This document shows positions 55,472 through 64,000 of a DNA stretch of 64,000 bases, piece after piece. The position numbers were made by a program, and so were the translations under genes. This DNA is from Astropecten irregularis (Eukaryota > Echinodermata > Asteroidea > Paxillosida > Astropectinidae). Positions within the stretch are counted from its first letter, which is position 1. The number at the start of each line of letters is the position of its first letter. Below the pieces are notes generated by a model. It made no database searches. It was not told the DNA's origin and saw only the letters and a list, made by a program, of their open reading frames with translations. The stretch lies in contig OZ020265.1 in assembly GCA_963971285.1 (NCBI GenBank), positions 3,326,270 to 3,390,269 of the forward strand, in the 5' to 3' direction.

Positions 55472-55823
55472 TTAAAGGTACTATCATACTTTGGTAGGAA
55501 TCCAAAACAGAAGGGTTCACAGATTTACCCATAACTTACAGACAGGGTATAAACATACTGTTAAAATATTTCCACCTGAAGTGAAGTATTTACTCAGGAA
55601 TGAGTAAAACAAAAGACCGAAACAATTTGATCTCTGACATCAAAACCTCACAATTACAATTAGGCCTACCTCACAATTCCGCATAACAATTGTTGCAGTT
55701 TTTCGCTGTTTTCTACAGTTTCAATTGAGCTGAATTTTTTTTTTCTCCACGACAAATCAAATTATGAACAGACAACAGCTGTTCTGTCACCTTTACCAAT
55801 CCTGTATTAGGCTATGCCTTTAA
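55472..55823. mobile_element. TTAA-flanked MITE, main family
   Basis: TTAAAGGTACTATCATACTT at the left; CCAATCCTGTATTAGGCTAT then GCCTTTAA at the right. Confidence 0.8.
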
Positions 55824-55847
55824 AAGTAATATCATGACATAATGAAT

Positions 55848-56205
55848 TTTTGTCAAAGAATTGCAGATTCGTGGGCAAAACAATTGAGACACAGTAACAG
55901 TCTTCTGTGAAATTCTCTCATACAGTGCCCATTTTTTTTAGAAAACAGTGAAAAACACCCACAGTAGGCCTATTTTTAAAATCTTTTCATCATATTTTTT
56001 ATCATTAAATTTAAGATCAACATTGTTTTTGGTAATTGGTTAAACTCTTTTCAAAATAAATACAGCATTTCAGGCATGAAAACGTTAAAGGTGCACTGTA
56101 TGTTTCTATCATTACCATCTTTATACCCTATACATGTAACTTATAAGTTAAGGGTAAATCTGTAAGGATTACTGTTTCGGTATGCTACCAAGTATGATAC
56201 TTTAA
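55848..56205. mobile_element. TTAA-family MITE, adjacent copy
   Basis: Shares TTGCAGATTCGTGGGCAAAA (inverted) and CAGCATTTCAGGCATGAAAA with 29258-29611. It ends AAGTATGATACTTTAA. It lies about 25 bp from the previous copy. Confidence 0.7.
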
Positions 56206-56599
56206 TAAGTTAACAGTTCACTTGCAAAATATGCAAGCTTGCTTTCATTTTGTTGATAAATTAAGGCTGCTCTTATTTTGCATTACTTACATGTACTTCA
56301 GGGTACATTACAGCCATCCACTGTGCATATTTCACATAAGGCACATGTGATATACTGTGGCAATCCTACAGGCCTACATTACATGGAGATGGCATTGAGT
56401 TTATACATGCAGTGTTGGAAAATCAGAAATGTACATCATGTCTTCATATTGTCATTATAAGGTTATTTTACAGTATAGTACATGATATGCATATTGATGT
56501 TTGGTTACCTCTCATAATATGTACATGTACAGTAATGTATACACGGGCAATTCCAGCGTAACGGACATGACAATTACACACATTTGAACAGTTGCACAA

Positions 56600-56690
56600 G
56601 AGAAAATGCACTACTTGTGACCGTAACGGACATGACACCAAGTGACATTTGGTGTCATGTCTGTTACGGTCACAAGAAGTGCATTTTCTC
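56600..56690. repeat. near-perfect palindrome, 42-bp arms
   Basis: GAGAAAATGCACTACTTGTG then ACCGTAACGGACATGACACC, mirrored with two mismatches around the loop GTGACA. Weaker pairing extends to about 56581 and 56708. Confidence 0.88.
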
Positions 56691-56770
56691 TACATCTGTT
56701 CAATGAAATTACATAAAATTTACTACAGTACATATGTCACTGATAGTTAAATGTTATAACTGATAGTTAT

Positions 56771-56946
56771 CCCCCGGGGAATGTTTACTCGGGAGTAGGG
56801 TTTAAGCCGAAATCCCCGGGAAATACATTTTGCAGTGGAAAAGCTACTAGTGAAATAGTGTTCACGGGAGTTACCATGGGTCTAGTGTGATTGGTTGCTA
56901 GGGTGTTGGTGGGGTAAAAATTTCCCCAGGATTTATTTCTCGGGGC
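56771..56946. mobile_element. GC-rich MITE related to 48506-48781
   Basis: Inverse of that copy: CCCCGGGGAATGTTTACTCG, GTTGCTAGGGTGTTGGTGGG and GTTTAAGCCGAAATCCCCGG. The outer ends are lost. Confidence 0.7.
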
Positions 56947-57119
56947 TTCAGTGTCATATTCTGTCCACTCATGCAATGTCACTGTCACAAATTTTGCATT
57001 TTTAAAACTCAATTGTTTTTTTCAAAGAACATCAACATTTTATGTGCTTTTTCGTGTAATGGGAGAGCAAACTACACATCAGCCAAAATGACATGAAATA
57101 TACATGTACATGTATCAAA

Positions 57120-57200
57120 TGTTTAGAGTTAGGAAGACCCGACACGTTTCGATCCTGCTAGGATCAAAACGTGAAGGCCCTCCTATCTCTAAGCATTTGG
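57120..57200. mobile_element. GATCCTGCTAGGATC palindromic repeat unit
   Basis: GTTAGGAAGACCCGACACGT, TTCGATCCTGCTAGGATCAA and GTGAAGGCCCTCCTATCTCT. Related units lie at 58272-58340 and 60930-61050. Confidence 0.6.
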
Positions 57201-57542
57201 AATCATTAAAGTTAAATGAATAAAATGATGAACAAATGGAAGTAGCTTTTAAACATAAATGTATGGTATCTCTTCAAACCCCAAACTGAGTCAGTCAGCG
57301 TACTGCATTCATGTGGCATTTGCCATCTTTGCTAACAAGACACACGACATGCAATACCTGCACCATCTGACCATAGTGAAACACATCTGTAGGCATACAC
57401 AGACTTGGGCAGGTCTACATCTACATCTTAGGGACTGACTAATTCCATTTCTAAGGTAAAACTAAAATTATTAATGCTTGAAGAAAATAAATTAAATGCT
57501 TAATATGCCAACATGTGTCAAGATCCCTTCTTAAAATAATTC

Positions 57543-57650
57543 CTGAGGTAGCTGGTTCGAATTCCGCACCAGTCAAATTTGTTTGTTCACTTTTCAATGA
57601 CTTAAAATTAACCAGTCAGTTTCCCTTGTGGTTGTTTGATAAAATAAGAG
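57543..57650 (+). mobile_element. SINE family 1 copy, 5' truncated
   Basis: Starts at the B box (GCTGGTTCGAATTCC) and continues TTCACTTTTCAATGACTTAA, CAGTTTCCCTTGTGGTTGTT. Confidence 0.75.
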
Positions 57651-58148
57651 CTATTAGTTTGTTTCTTTAATTAAAACAACAATTCATGTATTATGAAAAA
57701 AATGTTTCAGCTGGTAATTTTAATTCTGGTGTTACAAATCACACCGAGATTCAGATGATTAAAAATGCAATTTGTAATGACACATGCACCATTTGCTATC
57801 AATTTTCAGAGATGTTGTTTGAATGGGCATACAAGATGGTCCTGATCAATTCCCAGCCATAGGCCTGATGCATAATTGTTTGCTGTTTGCAGTAGCCTAC
57901 AGTAGTGTGCTTAATACACTGCATGACACCAATGCAATCATTGACGGCCATGTACTCCTCTAACTACATGTAGCTCAATAAATAACCCAAGTGCCTATCA
58001 TCCCATACCATGCTCCTAATTAGCTGGGATCATAACATTCATGTCTGCATGAGTCTAGTGTATAACAAATGAACCACGTTGTCACTAATCCTTACCAGAT
58101 TTTGTATAATTTGTATCTTTACTTGCATGTTGTTGTCCTTGTTATTTA

Positions 58149-58271
58149 GGGCCTGTTTGTTTAATTATGCACAAGATCACAGATCTTGCGGATCCGGATC
58201 TCATTTTAGCGTACCCTGCATAGGACATGGATCCGCAGATCTGGGATCCTGTGTGTTAAACATAAGGGCCC
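58149..58271. mobile_element. GGGCCTGTTTGTTT palindromic MITE, copy 4
   Basis: GGGCCTGTTTGTTTAATTAT and a mirrored GTTAAACATAAGGGCCC. CCGGATCTCATTTTAGCGTA centre. A GATCCTGCTAGGATC unit follows directly. Confidence 0.8.
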
Positions 58272-58730
58272 TTAGCCTTCGAGAAAGATCCTGCTAGGAT
58301 CGAAATGTGTCAAGCCCTACTATTACTGCAAGCATTTAAAAAAATAATATATGGTGTACAGCACTTGATCTATGACAATATTCTAGGAGGAAGAGGTGGA
58401 TGCGACGGGGCCTGGGTATTAAATTAACCTCCAGACAGTCATTTCTGGTTGGGTTCTCTTCCTTCTTAAAGAATAAGACGTAATTTTTTATGCTAAATAA
58501 TTTCATAAATATTCTTTGGCTAGGATGGGAGTAAGCATCTTATGTAATGGCCAGAATTACATGCATGTGGGCAGATTTAATGTGGAAGTACTCAGTCTAG
58601 ACAACGCAGAAAAGGGTCATCCATCAGACTGGCTAAGAGTTATTGCATGTGTGTGTAAGGTTTTCATGTAACAATAGTGTGCACTGCATGTTTCCCAATA
58701 ATATAATAGGAAATTTATATACCTGGTCCT

Positions 58731-58870
58731 GGGGTCAATTCCACAAAGCTACTTGACTTGAGAAGGATTTGAACCCATTGTATCCTACATAGGGCTCCAA
58801 TGCATCATATTCATACATGTAAGTCCTACGATTGATAGTAGTTATGATGAGTTTGGTGAAATCTACCCCT
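58731..58870. mobile_element. GGGGTCAATTCCACAAAGCT foldback
   Basis: The left end is mirrored at the right as GTTTGGTGAAATCTACCCC. The middle includes TTCATACATGTAAGTCCTAC. Confidence 0.6.
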
Positions 58871-58986
58871 GGTGTACAAAGTTTGCAATAAATGGTAATT
58901 TATAACAAGATGGTTCATGTCAGTGTTCTTTTATCTACCAATGTTACAAATAGGCAAAACCATGACAAAATCAAAGATACCCAGCA

Positions 58987-59769
58987 TGGGCCCAATTTCA
59001 TGGAATCTGTTACGGCCTATTTTTGTGCTTACGGGCAATGCTACGTGTGGAATCGAATCCATAAGCAAGACTTTTTGGTTTAATAGCAAAGAATTTCTTG
59101 GCTAACCGTGATTATTTTCTGCTAACAAGCTGTGATCTATGCATTCTGCAGAAATTCCTTGCTTACCGTTACCAAAAAGAAAACACTCCCGTGAAGTATG
59201 CTAACAGTAAAGCAAACAAATCTGCTACCGTAAGTGAAGAATTTTTGCTAATGCCTAGTTCACACCAACGGCGCTTTGATGGCGCTTTAAAGCGGCGTGC
59301 AAACCGGCACCAAAGCGTAACAAAGCTTGATTAAAGCGTCAGGGTCGTAATAGATCATGAAAAAGATTGTAGCAAAGTGGGGCATTCGGCAAGAGCGCCA
59401 ACAAATTGTAAACTGTTTAAAAATGTTGGGTGCTCTGTCACGAATTGATTAAAGCGTCGAGAGCGTATCAAAGCTTAACAAAGCGTATCAAAGCTTAACA
59501 AAGCGTAACAAAGCTCAGCAAAGCTTGACTCAAAGCGTAGGAAAGCTTATTAGAGCTTGGTTCAAAGCGGGGACCCCAGTCTTCACGGTCAGTCACACTC
59601 AAAGAAAATGGCAGATTATAAATATTAACAAAGGATTGTTAACAAAGGATTTATATTTTAGGAAAAGTAAACAAAAATTACGGCGCTTTGCTCGCCAATT
59701 TAAAGCGCAGCATTCGCAGTTAGTGTGAACAAGGCATAACGCGTAACGGATTCTATGAAATTGGGCCCT
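58987..59769. mobile_element. GGGCCCAATTTCATGGAATC element, interrupted
   Basis: Left end GGGCCCAATTTCATGGAATC; right end GGATTCTATGAAATTGGGCC. Interior GCTTACCGTTACC blocks. A second element fills 59252-59736. Confidence 0.78.
59252..59736. mobile_element. TGCCTAGTTCACACCAACGG element, TAA target duplication, nested
   Basis: Inverted ends TGCCTAGTTCACACCAACGG and GCAGTTAGTGTGAACAAGGC then A, with TAA on both sides. The interior is a run of AAAGCGT/AAAGCTT words, including tandem AACAAAGCGTATCAAAGCTT (59460-59520). A three-base TAA duplication fits PIF/Harbinger-type insertion. Confidence 0.72.
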
Positions 59770-60419
59770 GGTGGACTGACAAATACAAACGTCTTCCAAC
59801 AATTGTATCAAATTTGCATTTGATGGCACAGTAGATTAATTTTCATACTGCACTCTAAGGAAATCTCCACTGCAGAAATGGCAAAGAAAATGTCAAGATA
59901 TGGGGAGGGGAAAAGTTGCAAAACTCATTTCATTTTTATAGCTTTATTAAAGTAAACAAAAAAAGCATAATATTGAAGAAAAATTCACTTAAAAATGCTT
60001 TTAAGTCAGGTAGTTACATGTACATGTAGGCCCCCTATGCTGTGATGAGTTGAGCTTTTGAACTTTTGTGCTGCTGGTCTGCCTGGTGCACATTGTATTA
60101 TAAATTGATGTATTTCTTGGCACGTAGCCATAATCATGGCATTTTGGTCAGACAACTTTGACAGCCGGAGGTACATGTATGTATTCAATGAAATGCATCC
60201 TTACGTTTGGGAAGTTTAATTGTGTATGAACATGGTCTAATAATATGCATACTGTACATCCATACATATGTAAATGTCTATGAACATGTTTAAATGGCCA
60301 AAACATCATGTATATCCATTTGGGAATTTGCTAACAAAATAACTGACAAAAAGAAATTAACAAATTAAATCTTCAATTTCAATATAATTTTCAATACAAT
60401 AATCAAACACTTTCGATCT

Positions 60420-60582
60420 CAGGCTGTACTCTGTGATCATATATGGGTTGATGTGGCTGGCAGCCAAGGGCGCCCATGAAAGCCTGCTACTCGATCACGT
60501 TGAAGTCGCATCCTTCGCAATTCAGCACCCAGCTGCCAGTAAGGATGATTAGCCTCCCAAATAATTATTATAATTATAATGA
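60420..60582 (+). mobile_element. SINE family 2 copy, 5' truncated
   Basis: Begins in the body (CTCAGGCTGTACTCTGTGAT), has GGCAGCCAAGGGCGCCCATG and GTAAGGATGATTAGCCTCCC, and ends in an ATTATTATAATTATAAT tail. Confidence 0.72.
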
Positions 60583-60929
60583 TTCAAGCTTTTTTCCCTT
60601 GTACAAACAGGTCGTAATTGCTTACAATGAGCCTATACAAGCAATACATGTACCTGAATGCACAGACTTCATTCATTCAAATTGTCTATGTTGAATAAAC
60701 GGGCATTATTCCCACAATGACTTCAACTCTTTGGTATTTCAATCAAATTAATGCACAACATCAGAAAGCAATGAGCACACATTTGTGTTTGCTGGACACA
60801 TCCCTTCCTACCAGCAACAATACTTGAAAGTAAATAATCCAATAACTGAGTGTTAATTGTATTATCAATAAAAGTTGTAAACTACTGCAAACTGCTCATC
60901 AGCCGAAAAAATGACCTGAAATGTATAAA

Positions 60930-61050
60930 ATGCTTGGAGACTTTAGGAGGACCTGACACATTTCAATCATAGCAGGATCATTATTGAAGGCTAAATTTGA
61001 AAGATCCTGCTAGGATCCATTGAAAGATGTCCTAGGCCCTTCTACAGTTG
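60930..61050. mobile_element. GATCCTGCTAGGATC repeat unit, long form
   Basis: GAGGACCTGACACATTTCAA, CAGGATCATTATTGAAGGC, then GATCCTGCTAGGATCC and GGCCCTTCTA. Two partly inverted half units. Confidence 0.5.
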
Positions 61051-61267
61051 TACATGTAAATCTAAGTATTATTTGTTAATCATATTAGGTTGATTAATTA
61101 TCTGGAAAGTGCAAGCACTGTACACTGTACATACATGTATGTACCGTATATTACATGTACATGTATAAGAAATATTACAAACAAGTTTATCATCTGCTGA
61201 TGATTTTTAAAATCTTAAATATGAAAGTATACATCTTCAAAAGGTACCACTAAGGTAAACTTGAAAT

Positions 61268-61351
61268 GAAAATCATGCAAATTAGGCTTTTCCTTCACCA
61301 ACTCAGTGCTTGTGAGTGCACGTCGATAAAGGGCAAGCCTAATTTGCATGA
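61268..61351. repeat. imperfect palindrome, ATCATGCAAATTAGGC arms
   Basis: AAATCATGCAAATTAGGCTT at the left, AAGCCTAATTTGCATGATC at the right. The GCTTTTCCTTCACC word also opens the window (positions 8-24, GGCTTGCCCTTCACC). Confidence 0.7.
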
Positions 61352-61498
61352 TCTATTTCCCGACCAAAATCATTTAATATTCATAATGATAATCAATTTA
61401 AAAGCAAAACATAGAATATTAAATGAGCATAATTATGTGTGTACGCTGTAAACTGTCAAATGTACACATGTGTAGCTATAGTAAACATGTCATGCATG

Positions 61499-61796
61499 TA
61501 CAGGGTGTCCCAAAAAAACACTGAAGACTGAATTACCCAACCTCAAAACCCCGATTTTCATCTTTCTTTCAATACACATTATGTGTGTATTGACCACTTA
61601 TTCTGGAATACTGCAAATTTGTTTTTAAAGAGTACTCTTTCAATTGGTCACATTTTCAGCCCGGTTTTGCTTAAATTCTACATGGTGATAGCCAAGACAT
61701 GGTTGTATCATATAATCTTAAAGTGATTAACAGTTTATAAATTGTAACATAATGGTTCCCGACGCAGTGTTGCATTTTTCCTGGGACACCCTGTAT
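61499..61796. mobile_element. TACAGGGTGTCCC-ended element
   Basis: TACAGGGTGTCCCAAAAAAA at the left and TTCCTGGGACACCCTGTA at the right, 298 bp. TA at each end fits a Tc1/mariner-like derivative. A rearranged relative is at 3590-3905. Confidence 0.72.
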
Positions 61797-62818
61797 AAAT
61801 CCCATAGGCAAATGAATGTTACAGTGTATGAACATGACTAACATTTATTGTCAGGAACTGATCATTGAGATGATATGATTAGATTCCAAATGATGTGTAG
61901 CATGAATCCCTTTCAATTTGCCTGCTGGCAATATTGTATCCATGTAGGTCTAGAAGCTGGGGAAGAAATGAAGGTCATTGCAGTGTATCATACCTACTAC
62001 ATGTATTACTACATGTTTAAGGTGCCTCATAACATGAACCACAATATTTACACAATCACATTGAAAATGTGCATGCATGGTTTGGGAATATGTACACTGT
62101 ATGTATTTGTTATCAGCCTAAGATATAAGAAAGGTTTGTGTGCTAATGGAATTTAAATTTTGGATTTGGTTGAACATCATTTCAAATATTCATGACAGCA
62201 GCATACAATATGTATACACTGTGTAATCTAAATTGGTAAAATCTTGAAATAGGATTCAATATCCCAGGCATTTTCATGAAATACATGAAAGTAAATGTCA
62301 AAGTTGACGTTGTACAGGGTTATTAATGATGCCTGGCAACTTCCCACTCATTCTGAAATGTCAAATGACTCATATAAAATGGCTGCAAAACATTACATCC
62401 CTATAATGGTTATTCACAAATCACAATGTCATTATATGGTGTACAAAGGATCTATGCAAAATGCTTGCATAAAACTGACACAACTAGAAAATGCATTTTT
62501 TATTTCTTTACAAAACACACACCCACTAGCTGCTATGGTCAAACCTGGCATTTAATACCAAGCAGTATCAGTGTAATTAATGTTCTAATCATCAATTAAC
62601 CACAAGGGACCTTCTGAAGACCGTAATTAATATTCAGTGTATTTTAAGCAATAAAAAGGTTCAATAAAATCAAAGGGAAACTGTCTTAATTTTAAGTCCT
62701 TGAATTTTAAGTCATTCAATAAAAAGGTTTGATCATCAATTTTTTTTTCTATACCACAATTGTTTCCAAACACTGGAAAACTAGTCATATAGGACCTACT
62801 ACAAATAACATACATGTA

Positions 62819-63024
62819 ATAGCGCTCCGCACTTGCACTAAAAATATCAGGCTAAATGCTGTGATGTCACACCGGATCTCAGACAAACATTGCAACATAT
62901 GGTGGCTGTGCTTGTGCGTGTGCATGCACGTGTGTGAGTCAATGTTTGTCTGACATCTGGGATTTTGTACATGCGCGCACTGGCCAAATCACTCGTGTGA
63001 CGTCATTAGTGCGGAGCGGTATAG
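62819..63024. mobile_element. GCGCTCCGCAC-family foldback, longest copy
   Basis: ATAGCGCTCCGCACTTGCAC and GACGTCATTAGTGCGGAGCG. The interior CAGACAAACATTGCAAC is mirrored as TGTTTGTCTGACATC. Confidence 0.82.
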
Positions 63025-63822
63025 TGTACATCTGCAGTGTGCATAAGTGCATACAGCTGGAGTATGCATAGTATTTGTCTTTTAGCTCAAAGTTGATGCT
63101 TGTAAATCTCAATTGCTGTGAAATTAAAATGTCACATTTCATTTTGGGACAATTATCATCAATCCATTCAATCTGACAGAGAGCAAATGGTGCAGCACAT
63201 GTACACTGTACATGTGCTTAAAATGCAAACCATGGAGATGTAGATTGCTAATCAAGATGGCTACCAACAGCTGTAGAATAAGATTGCATTGATTGATATC
63301 ACCCCTGACATTTAAATGCTGCATGTATGAACATGTAGACTACTAATAGGCAGCTGCACACATCACATGTCTGGCTACTTCATATTACATCTTAACTTGT
63401 AATCCTCTAACAATTTAAACCATGCATGTTATCAATCTGTCTGTGCTTGAATTATGGGACTAGTGCACAGACTCCCTGTCATCTCCACTGTGTGACTGTG
63501 AGTCTGTCAGTATACTGGACATGGACATGTAATTAATCAAAACTTAAAACATACATGTAAATATTTATGAATAAATAGGGCCTAAGAGTGATAGCTAAAA
63601 TTTAAAATCATTATGGTTATTATTTTTAAAGAGCGTGGTCAGAATACAATGTCATAAAAGCTAAATTGCTGACATTTCATATCTTTTGGTCCTACCACCT
63701 TGGATGGAATAGGGAAAATGGAACAGATGAGAATGTCTGGTATGATATGGAGCAAGGTTTACAATCTCAAACTATATCACAACTTCTTCTACGTATGAAC
63801 TCAAATGTCAAAAATGATCAGC

Positions 63823-63930
63823 ATGAACACGATGAACACGATGAACACGATGAACACGATGAACACGATGAACACGATGAACACGATGAACACGATGAAC
63901 ACGATGAACACGATGAACACGATGAACATG
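63823..63930 (+). repeat. 9-bp tandem repeat ATGAACACG, 12 units
   Basis: In the frame that is open from 63666 to 63989 it would encode Asp-Glu-His repeated 12 times. The same frame upstream reads HLGWNRENGTDENVWYDMEQ, which looks somewhat protein-like. I cannot attach it to a gene or find paired splice sites, so it is listed as a microsatellite only. Confidence 0.85.
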
Positions 63931-64000
63931 CTCATCGGAGCAGAGTTCTTCCTTGGTCAATCAATGTCATCCTGATGAAGGTCTTTTAACCTTCAATGAA

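Larger units (their letters stand above)
53191..64000. other. 5' intron or upstream region of the F-BAR gene
   Basis: I looked for the missing N-terminal F-BAR exon on the minus strand and did not find a convincing one. The stretch carries many listed MITEs and SINEs. Nothing is recognised in about 53870-54980, 57200-57530, 59830-60400, 60600-61250 and 61800-62810. Confidence 0.5.

Noticed and set aside
58097..58140. Candidate short upstream exon (minus strand, ending CTG before GTAAGG)
   Set aside because: It reads MQVKIQIIQNL, does not resemble an F-BAR N-terminus and its end phase does not fit exon 1.

Overview
The window looks like nuclear DNA of a marine invertebrate animal. It has spliced genes with GT-AG introns of 0.3 to over 4 kb, coding exons that make up only about 4% of the sequence, and a very dense load of short transposon copies. 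I cannot name the species from sequence alone. The repeat style (many 'CCGATTTCATAAA'-type foldback elements, tRNA-derived SINEs, abundant TACATGTA) and the gene content would fit an echinoderm or another invertebrate deuterostome.

Two genes can be built exon by exon. (1) 423-4144, plus strand: the last three coding exons of TADA3, the ADA3 subunit of SAGA/ATAC-type histone acetyltransferase complexes; its N-terminal two thirds lie left of the window. (2) 53190-15597, minus strand: a 21-exon gene, complete at its 3' end, whose visible product is about 731 residues: an F-BAR membrane-binding domain, a C1 zinc finger, a Ser/basic-rich linker and two tandem SH3 domains. The C1-SH3-SH3 half reads like the vertebrate STAC adaptors of voltage-gated calcium channels, but here it is joined in frame to an F-BAR domain. 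The first coding exon was not found and probably lies beyond 53.2 kb or outside the window. The two genes converge on 4145-15596.

Nearly everything else is repeat. Tandem arrays sit at 19.8-20.9 kb (37-bp unit, open in all three forward frames), 25.5-26.3 kb (33-bp unit), 34.5-35.2 kb (130-bp unit) and 63.8 kb (9-bp unit). A 267-bp-arm inverted repeat (45957-46671) lies in an F-BAR gene intron. There are at least two tRNA-type SINE families, a TTAA-flanked MITE family with about eight copies, many palindromic MITEs, a broken non-LTR reverse transcriptase (35746-36370) and possible remnants of hammerhead-bearing Penelope-like repeats. Several elements are nested cleanly inside others, up to three levels deep, which gives a relative order of activity.

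I see no CRISPR array, rRNA, functional tRNA gene or prokaryote-type operon. The two genes have no evident shared job: one is nuclear chromatin machinery, the other a membrane/cytoskeleton adaptor.
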